Positions 60,001 through 64,000 of a stretch of DNA of 64,000 nucleotides are shown here, piece by piece. Under the pieces are notes generated by a model that was given only the letters and a program-made list of their open reading frames with translations, was not told the origin of the DNA and did no database searches. The position numbers and the translations under genes were made by a program. The stretch is taken from assembly GCA_023362775.1 (NCBI GenBank), contig JALMGJ010000003.1, positions 46,517,916-46,581,915 on the forward strand, in the 5' to 3' direction. Within the stretch, counting starts at the first letter, position 1. Each line of letters opens with the position of its first letter. The DNA comes from Charina bottae. Taxonomy: Eukaryota > Chordata > Lepidosauria > Squamata > Charinaidae.

Positions 60001-62006
60001 TTTTCATTCTCTCTTGATCAGCCCAGAAAAGGGGGAGGAAGCAGGAGAGCTAGAGGGGGACAGTCTCTGGGAGGGAGACTGAGGAGGAAACCTGACACCA
60101 GGTGATTACCGGGATTGTGTTGTTTATACCTGTTGTAAATAACTGCTGTAAATAGCTTCACTGTAAATAGTAAAAAGCCTCCACTGTCTTGTTTTTCTGT
60201 GTCAATCACCACCCTTGCAAAGGAAAATACACCTCCAGTTCTAATAGAACCCCATCACACTGTGACATAATTAAAAAAGATAAAAACTACAAATACATCA
60301 CATCAATTATATATTTAACCTTGATTCTGCAAACCAAGAAAAAACCAACCAAGGGAAGCAGGGCCCTTTTTTCAACAACAGTGGGAAATTTAAACAAATG
60401 AGGCAGGAAACAGCAGAGAGGAGTGGAAAATTAGCTGTTATTATCATAATAGACTTTAAGGGTTAATGGAAAAGTGGGGGAAAGCTGTTTATAAAAGGGG
60501 AAGAGGGCTGAAAGGGTATTGAAAAAACAACAATTCCATACATTTTATGATCCGTTAATTGGGTTGCATGGGCGATTTTTCTCATAGAAAACTAAAGCTG
60601 CAATGTTAGCCAGAATGAGATATGTAACTTCAAACTGCTCCACTTTTGTACTGGTCAAGATCATTAACCATACTATTCATGAGATATACTGTATTCAATT
60701 ATCATTTGAAAACCTGAATGTATGAGAATTCCTACCCCTAGATATTATGTGATTGATTATCACAGATTGCTTGAACTGATTCTGGAGTCAGTATATAAGT
60801 CTGAAGAGAATCACTGCAAAGCCGTTCACACCTAATTCAGACAAACCTTCAGACATAAGGATATCATAGTCCTTCTCTCTCTCTCCTAGCAAAATCATCC
60901 CACTGGGCTACCAAGGGAATCAGTGCCAAATTCAGGTCAAATGAACTCTACCCATTTCAGCATCTTCTCCAGGAAGAAGTCATAGATTATAATTATTTGG
61001 ATATTCTAGATCCAGTGATCTCTTTTCCAGCAATAAATTCATTATAGATGTCCTTAAGAAGATGTTTTTTCCAACTCTTCCAACTAGACATAATGTCATG
61101 AGGTCAAGAGGCAAGCAAACAGGTGGCTGGTAAAAATCTACCATGCACATTGTCCAAAATTCAGGACTTAAAGACTGAAAATAACAGGTTGGGGCAGACC
61201 CATGAAATTCTGAGCTGCTTCAAAAGATCCCAGCATGGATATTGCTGTCTCCCCAAAGCTACTGTTTGTGGAGTCCTTAACTCCAAGTCCAATACTGCCA
61301 CTTTCTTCTGAGCAGCACACCTACAAAATCCCCAGTCTGTCCCAGGCATCCAACACATGATGCAAGCACTCTGGATTGCCATTTGAATGGACAGGAATCC
61401 TGGACAGAAAAAGAGAATTGTTTGGAATTCTCCTTAAAATTTAGACTAGAATTTAGAATTCTAGTCTAGACTATACAAAGAGCACCCAACTGCTTAAAGT
61501 TCATCTAGGGCACCATATGAAACATTTGGGGCTGGGGAAGCAGCAGCATTTTGTTATCTGCCACTCATGGGTTGACTATGGTTAATCATTCTGGGGAAGC
61601 AGGCAACAGGCATTAATAATAGCATATTCCATATAGTAACATGCACTTCTGAATATATATGTTTTTTGGCCATGCAATCATCAGTCAACCTGCTAGATTT
61701 GCTCCAAGAGCCCCCAGGTCAGCAAAAGGATCCAGAGTTTGTGGTTTGGCTTGATGTGTGGGGGTGTTGTGCAGTGATCCTGTAGGGCTGGAAGCAGTTG
61801 ATTTGCTCCCCATGCCTAGGCAACATAAGAAGAGAAAAAGCAAGTTTAAGAAAGTGATAAGGAATGACAGTTCTTAGGTGAACGCATTTCACAAAAATAA
61901 TCTTAAACACATTAGAAATTAGTTTCTGACAAACCTGATTTACTAGGCCACTCCCAGTCCCCCGAAATATCTGGCTGAATCGAAACAGTTGGTGCACTGG
62001 AAGGAC
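44910..62006 (-). CDS. DNAJC6: Auxilin (DNAJC6), last six coding exons, 5' part outside window
   Basis: The exons are 61935-62006, 61690-61815, 53548-53814, 48092-48237, 47492-47668 and 44910-45011 (890 nt). Every boundary has GT/AG and phases join without a break. The joined C-terminal ~296 aa contains [21 protein letters not shown] (a DPF motif that binds the AP-2 ear), the proline/glutamine-rich [14 protein letters not shown] linker, [15 protein letters not shown] (clathrin-binding-like DLL), and the J domain with HPD (VVHPDK) and [16 protein letters not shown] to [15 protein letters not shown] and GQKPLY fit DNAJC6 better than its paralogue GAK. Auxilin stimulates Hsc70 to uncoat clathrin-coated vesicles. 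The PTEN-like and C2 regions would lie beyond 64 kb. Confidence 0.95.
45246..45300. repeat. (GT)n microsatellite, impure
   Basis: Alternating GT with GC interruptions, in the last DNAJC6 intron. Confidence 0.9.
45458..45594. mobile_element. Palindromic hAT-type MITE
   Basis: The element at 45466-45586 (121 bp) begins CAGTGTTTCTCAACC and ends GGTTGAGAAACACTG. The ~46-bp arms are nearly perfect inverted repeats around a short loop. The 8-bp duplication is GTCTAAAC and GTCTAAAT (one mismatch). A transcript would fold to a hairpin. Confidence 0.85.
45583..46069. mobile_element. Fold-back Penelope-like 3' fragment
   Basis: The 13-bp word ACTGGTCTAAATG occurs at 45583-45595 and 46057-46069 and looks like the target duplication. 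It overlaps the end of the MITE, so this insertion came after it. Inside, 45595-45684 and 45931-46020 are exact 90-bp inverted repeats. The right arm has the PLE-like TGAAGAAGCTCCTTGG...GAGTGAAACGT sequence and is followed by CCTGGATGACTGAGAACC. Assignment to PLE rests on this 3' motif. Confidence 0.6.
46070..46923 (-). other. DNAJC6 intron, nothing recognised
   Basis: AT-rich intron between the terminal exon and the J-domain exon; no bounded repeat. Confidence 0.45.
46924..47175 (-). mobile_element. tRNA-derived SINE with L2-like tail
   Basis: Same family as 10855-11110: plus-strand TATCCCACCTTTATTATTT, ACTCAAGGCGGTGAAC and, at the head side, CCACTAGACCAAACTGGCTC. Intronic in DNAJC6, same strand as the gene. 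Confidence 0.85.
47492..47668 (-). CDS. DNAJC6: DNAJC6 exon encoding the J-domain HPD loop
   Basis: Acceptor CTCTACACAG before ATC-CTT-GAA; donor AAA|GTAAGA. 59 codons, phase 0 at both ends. It encodes [30 protein letters not shown] and VVHPDK. The His-Pro-Asp loop that activates Hsc70 is intact. Confidence 0.97.
48092..48237 (-). CDS. DNAJC6: DNAJC6 exon encoding [10 protein letters not shown]
   Basis: Acceptor ACTGTTAAG before AT-TCC-AAG; donor AAA|GTAAGC. It encodes [40 protein letters not shown] and PEKLK, leading into the J domain. Confidence 0.96.
48430..48595. repeat. (TAAAA)n microsatellite with ATATA flanks
   Basis: More than twenty TAAAA units (about 48449-48560) within AT repeats. 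They abut the 3' end of the L2-type LINE and probably grew from its tail. Confidence 0.9.
48590..51590 (-). mobile_element. L2/CR1-clade LINE, ~3 kb (copy A)
   Basis: On the minus strand the order is an APE endonuclease remnant at about 51560-51050 ([23 protein letters not shown]), a linker ([16 protein letters not shown]), then reverse transcriptase with [22 protein letters not shown] and [13 protein letters not shown]. After it come [18 protein letters not shown] and [16 protein letters not shown] to the C-terminus. The 3' tail carries the CCGCCCAGAGTTCCCCC stem and TAAA repeats. Stops (for example after GAWMGNNRL) and frameshifts make it inactive. It lies in a DNAJC6 intron, sense to the gene. 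Confidence 0.85.
51591..52737 (-). mobile_element. L2/CR1-clade LINE, RT segment (copy B)
   Basis: A second copy in the same orientation. One 313-codon frame encodes [63 protein letters not shown] and [13 protein letters not shown] frameshift near 51860 separates the end. It is cut at both ends (about 52737 and 51591) and abuts copy A. Its RT is better preserved than in copy A. Confidence 0.85.
52831..53175 (-). mobile_element. tRNA-derived SINE inserted in a hAT-type MITE remnant
   Basis: The SINE (minus, about 52863-53095) has TATCCCGCCTTTATTATTT, ACTCAAGGCAG and a head near CTCTACCACTA. Its flanks, GGGCAACATGTAGCCCTTCAG (left) and GGACTACCAGGAATTGCAATC (right), match the two sides of the MITE type at 25.5 kb. 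Confidence 0.65.
53548..53814 (-). CDS. DNAJC6: DNAJC6 exon encoding the Pro/Gln-rich linker
   Basis: Acceptor TTCATGTTTCAG before GT-TGT-CCT; donor CTG|GTAACT. It encodes [49 protein letters not shown] and DRGKGSGSS. Low-complexity, disordered, as in other auxilins. Confidence 0.95.
54291..57158. mobile_element. hAT-like element (copy D) containing an L1
   Basis: The element at 54299-57150 begins CAGGACTTCCCAAACTTTTG and ends CACAGTTTGGAAAGCCCTG, with the perfect 8-bp duplication TTTTAGAT (54291-54298 and 57151-57158). Without the L1 it is only ~380 bp, non-coding and GC-rich, with the subterminal words AACCCGGAAGTGCC and GCGACACAC. The 5' half matches 58022-58190. Confidence 0.85.
54416..56884 (+). 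mobile_element. L1 LINE, 5'-truncated, inserted in hAT copy D
   Basis: ORF2 is readable from the RT onward: [67 protein letters not shown], then [38 protein letters not shown] and [15 protein letters not shown]. After a single frameshift near 55785 come [10 protein letters not shown] and the CWKC...HMWWTC Cys-rich end. Stop near 56494; 3' UTR T/C-rich with AATAAA at about 56862 and a poly(A) tail to 56884. The 5' junction is a short TTA repeat. Good preservation suggests a young insertion. Confidence 0.88.
57753..59854. mobile_element. hAT-like element (copy G), TAGGCTGACC termini, GC-rich interior
   Basis: The element at 57761-59846 (2.09 kb) begins TAGGCTGACCATATTTCC and ends CGTATGGTCAGCCTA, with the perfect 8-bp duplication TTAATAAA (57753-57760 and 59847-59854). 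Same ends as 15479-15723. A GC-rich interior of about 1.8 kb carries repeated blocks with GGCTTGGCCGAGGGAGG and runs of GCCGCC, some inverted. Long open frames in all six directions follow from base composition; no transposase motif was recognised. Confidence 0.8.
58022..58200. mobile_element. hAT-like left end nested in copy G (copy E)
   Basis: CAAGGCTTTCCAAACTTTTG followed by CCGTTGGCGACACACC and AACCCGGAAGTGCC matches the left 130 bp of copy D. A matching right end was not found, so the element is incomplete or rearranged within the GC-rich interior of copy G. Confidence 0.6.
60268..61689 (-). other. DNAJC6 intron, nothing recognised
   Basis: AT-rich intron without bounded repeats or exons. 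Confidence 0.45.
61690..61815 (-). CDS. DNAJC6: DNAJC6 exon encoding the DPF motif
   Basis: Acceptor TTATGTTGCCTAG before GC-ATG-GGG; donor GCAG|GTTGAC. It encodes [34 protein letters not shown] and ALGANLA. DPF is the AP-2 alpha-ear ligand of auxilin. Phases join both neighbours. The first AG after the tract is used; the translation in the other two frames has no support. Confidence 0.93.
61935..62006 (-). CDS. DNAJC6: DNAJC6 exon, 72 nt
   Basis: Acceptor TTGTTTAG before GT-CCT-TCC; donor TCAG|GTTTGT. It encodes [17 protein letters not shown] and EWPSKS. Length 72, phase 1 at both ends, so skipping would keep the frame. It is the first DNAJC6 exon visible in the window. Confidence 0.85.
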
Positions 62007-62032
62007 CTAAACAAGATAAACATTGCCACATT

Positions 62033-62270
62033 AGTGTGTTGCGACAAAACCCAGAAGTGCCGATGGCGCGTCGCCGCCGTCCCTGCGGCAGCATGCGCGG
62101 TGACGGCAGAGGTGCGCACAGCGGCAACGGTAGCGGCACGCCATCAGCGCTTCCGGGTTTTAGCGTGAAACACGAGGCCACCACCACACGAGCCCCCTGC
62201 GCCGCTACCGCCATTGGTGTGTCGCCAACGGTGGGACTTTGGGAAGCACTGTATTAGAGCAATATTTTTA
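62033..62270. mobile_element. hAT-like element remnant (copy H)
   Basis: The right end CGGTGGGACTTTGGGAAGCACTG is followed by TATTAGAG. The left side begins directly with TGTGTTGCGACAAAACCC, so about 16 bp of the left terminus is missing. The interior is GC-rich with GTGTCGCCAACGG near the right end. It begins only 26 bp upstream of a DNAJC6 exon. Confidence 0.6.
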
Positions 62271-63142
62271 AAACAGTAGTATAAAAGATTAGTTCATGCA
62301 TTTGCTTTAGACTTTATCACATTGTTTCTGAGAAGTTCACAATGTGTCCTCATTAAGTTAATATATATGCAATTGTCTCAAAATGATCAGCTTGTGAGTA
62401 CTAATTTCAGCAGAAATGAATACCTAACAATGTTCTAAGTTCATTTTCCAGAAAATCAATACATATGATGTTTTTTGTCATCTAAAAAATTTAGGTTTAT
62501 GAACTTTACATAGGAGGAAGTTGTCATTCAATCCCTAGAGACCATCATACAACAATGCCTATTAAGAATGCTTAAACCACGAGTAGCCAACAAGTTACCA
62601 ATGGACACCAGTGCGCTACCATGCTCCTGATTCCATATCAATTAATTTTTAAAAATTGCAAACATCAATGCTGCAAAGCAAAGTGCTAGCCTCTAGCAAC
62701 TTATTTATTTCTAAGAATGCATGGAGGCCAAATCTATACACACTTACTGAGAAGAAAACATTGCCTCCTTCAACCAAATTTGCTCCTTCCCAATTGTGTA
62801 TAGTGGGAGGATGGACGAAACTACCGTCCAATAAAATTTGAGGGACACAACTCTCTGAATATTGGCCATGCTGACTGTTGTGCCCAGGTCTCTTGGGAGC
62901 TTAGAAATTTTAGATTTTTTCATTTTTTTAATCCTTTCCTTGTCCTTAGCTGTGGATGTGGAGCACTTGCTTTGACATTCTAGTACAAAACCTGGGGTGG
63001 ATCATATGTGCTTAGCCTCAATCATTTGAAATATTGGCAGGGTCAAAGATCAAAGATCAAATAATGGCTAGTGTAGGAACTGGAGTTCTCAGTGCAGAAA
63101 TATCAGTTATGCCAACAACCAACAGGTCTTGGGTAAAAACTG
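62271..63142 (-). other. DNAJC6 intron, nothing recognised
   Basis: No exon or bounded repeat visible. Confidence 0.45.
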
Positions 63143-63206
63143 TTAATTGATTATGTGCCATCAAGTCAGTGTTAACTCTTAGCAACCACATAGATAGATT
63201 TTCTCA
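63143..63206 (-). repeat. RTE-type LINE 3' tail
   Basis: GATTATGTGCCATCAAGTC with AACTCTTAGCAACCACATAGAT is the reverse of the RTE 3' terminus seen at 19010-19055. Confidence 0.65.
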
Positions 63207-63280
63207 ATGATGTTGGGTAAAAAGCAGAAGGCAAAATGTTGATTAAGCCATGGGAAAGGTTGGGAAAATAAGCACCCGTT

Positions 63281-63687
63281 ACTGTGATTATAGGAGAGCC
63301 TTGTGTGGCGCAGAGTGGTAGGCGGCAGTACTGCAACCGAAACTCTCCCCACGACCTGAGTTCGATCCCAGCGGAAGTTGGTTTCTCAGGTAGCTGGCTC
63401 GGGTCGACTCAGCCTTCCATCCTTCTGAGGTTGGTAAAATGAGTACCCAGCTAAGCTGGCGGAAAGGTAATCACGACGGAGGAAAGGAATAGCAAACCTA
63501 TTTGAGGTTTGAGAGTCTACCACGGTAGAGATGGGTGGGGATAAATCCAAATAATAAATAAATAAATAAACCACCCCGCTATAAATCTGCCTAGAAAACG
63601 TCAGCAAAAGCAGCGTCCCTCCAAAGGGTCAGTAATGACTCGGTGCTTGCACAAAGGACCTTTCACTTTTTCACTACTGTGATTATA
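63281..63687 (+). mobile_element. tRNA-derived SINE with TSD
   Basis: The SINE at 63293-63675 (383 bp) is flanked by the 12-bp duplication ACTGTGATTATA (63281-63292 and 63676-63687). The tRNA-like head has TGGCGCAGAGTGGTAGGC and GAGTTCGATCCC (B box). The body has CTCAGCCTTCCATCCTTCTG and GTAAAATGAGTACCCAGC, a sequence frequent in squamate tRNA SINEs. The 3' part ends GGACCTTTCACTTTTT. A TAAA repeat lies internally at 63552-63570, as if two units were joined. Confidence 0.88.
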
Positions 63688-63799
63688 AGAAGGGTCTCTA
63701 CTTCATGTCAACAGAAGATGTCAAATACATAATACATAAGACAGAGAAGATAGGTGGTTTGAGAGAGGGGTCAAGGAATCCATTTATGCCAACTTGGAA

Positions 63800-64000
63800 A
63801 ATCCTTCCTTGAATAGAGGTGGGGGCCTCAGGCACAAACTCTCCCCCATCTTCCTCCCCGTTTTGTCTTCTGTGCCTAGGAAGATTAAGACCATTTCAGA
63901 AGCTCAACAGCAGCATGGTGATTTTAACGACCCTCCTTTAGATGATAAAAGGACTTAAAAATTACATCTCAATATAACCATGACCTAGCCCCAGGTGTAA
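63800..64000. mobile_element. Second copy of the fold-back PLE-like sequence, cut by window end
   Basis: The reverse complement of this stretch matches 45730-45900: CTGGGGCTAGGTCATGG, AAAGGAGGGTCGTTAA, GGTCTTAATCTTCCTAGGC and ACAGAAGACAAA, with about 10-15% differences by eye. It is in the opposite orientation and incomplete. Confidence 0.7.

Larger units (their letters stand above)
57308..60267 (+). mobile_element. Possible LTR split by hAT copy G
   Basis: The left part starts TGTCACGAGGG and has a TATATAGG box near 57402. The right part holds CATTAATAAAGCC (an AATAAA re-formed across the hAT target site) and TAAAAAGCCTCCACTG, and ends CACTGTGACA. This fits one ~870-bp LTR around the hAT insertion, but the expected short flanking duplication was not found, so the call is tentative. 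Confidence 0.35.

Noticed and set aside
61719..61997. 92-aa minus-strand ORF spanning two DNAJC6 exons
   Set aside because: It is in the wrong frame and reads through the intron between 61816 and 61934; the spliced frame matches auxilin instead.

Overview
This is vertebrate nuclear DNA, most likely from a squamate reptile (a lizard or snake). Two pieces of evidence support this. (1) Two split protein-coding genes on the minus strand have canonical GT/AG junctions that join in frame: the last six coding exons of DNAJC6 (auxilin) at 44.9-62.0 kb, and all four coding exons of LEPROT (131 aa) at 28.8-38.4 kb. (2) The repeats are typical of squamates: four Sauria-type SINEs, RTE-BovB LINEs, L2/CR1 and L1 LINEs, Penelope-like elements (PLEs), tRNA-derived SINEs and several hAT-like DNA transposons. 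No species can be named from sequence alone.

Layout. 1-28 kb holds no recognisable host exon. It contains a hAT-like element, a solo LTR, a gypsy-type LTR plus gag broken by a BovB copy, SINEs, a small hAT-like element, a PLE fragment, an RTE LINE split by a nest of younger insertions including a 2.9-kb BovB, and a PLE with a perfect inverted 5' segment. By conserved synteny (DNAJC6-LEPROT-LEPR in the same orientation in other tetrapods), this left part may lie in the 5' non-coding region of LEPR. That is inference; no LEPR exon is visible. 28.8-38.4 kb is LEPROT, starting in a CpG-rich block and carrying a 1.9-kb non-LTR retrotransposon in its last intron. 39.8-41.9 kb is a CR1 3' end interrupted by a hAT-like element filled with a roughly 30-unit minisatellite. 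42.6-62.0 kb is the 3' part of DNAJC6, from its putative 3'UTR back through exons that encode a DPF motif, proline-rich linker, clathrin-binding-like segment and J domain. Its introns hold two L2 copies, an L1 inside a hAT-like element, and a GC-rich nest of hAT-like elements. 62.3-64 kb is intron with an RTE tail, a tRNA-derived SINE, and a second copy of a PLE-like sequence cut by the window edge.

The genes. Auxilin recruits Hsc70 through its J domain to uncoat clathrin-coated vesicles. LEPROT is a small tetraspanning Golgi/endosomal protein that limits surface display of the leptin and growth-hormone receptors. Both belong to endosomal trafficking, but their adjacency is old synteny and not an operon.

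I see no previously undescribed biochemical system. The notable content is the transposon archaeology. Many insertions can be bounded to the base by target-site duplications (TSDs), several are nested two or three deep, and two hAT-like families (termini CAGAGCTTTCCAAA and TAGGCTGACCATAT, 8-bp TSDs) include copies with very GC-rich or tandemly repeated interiors.
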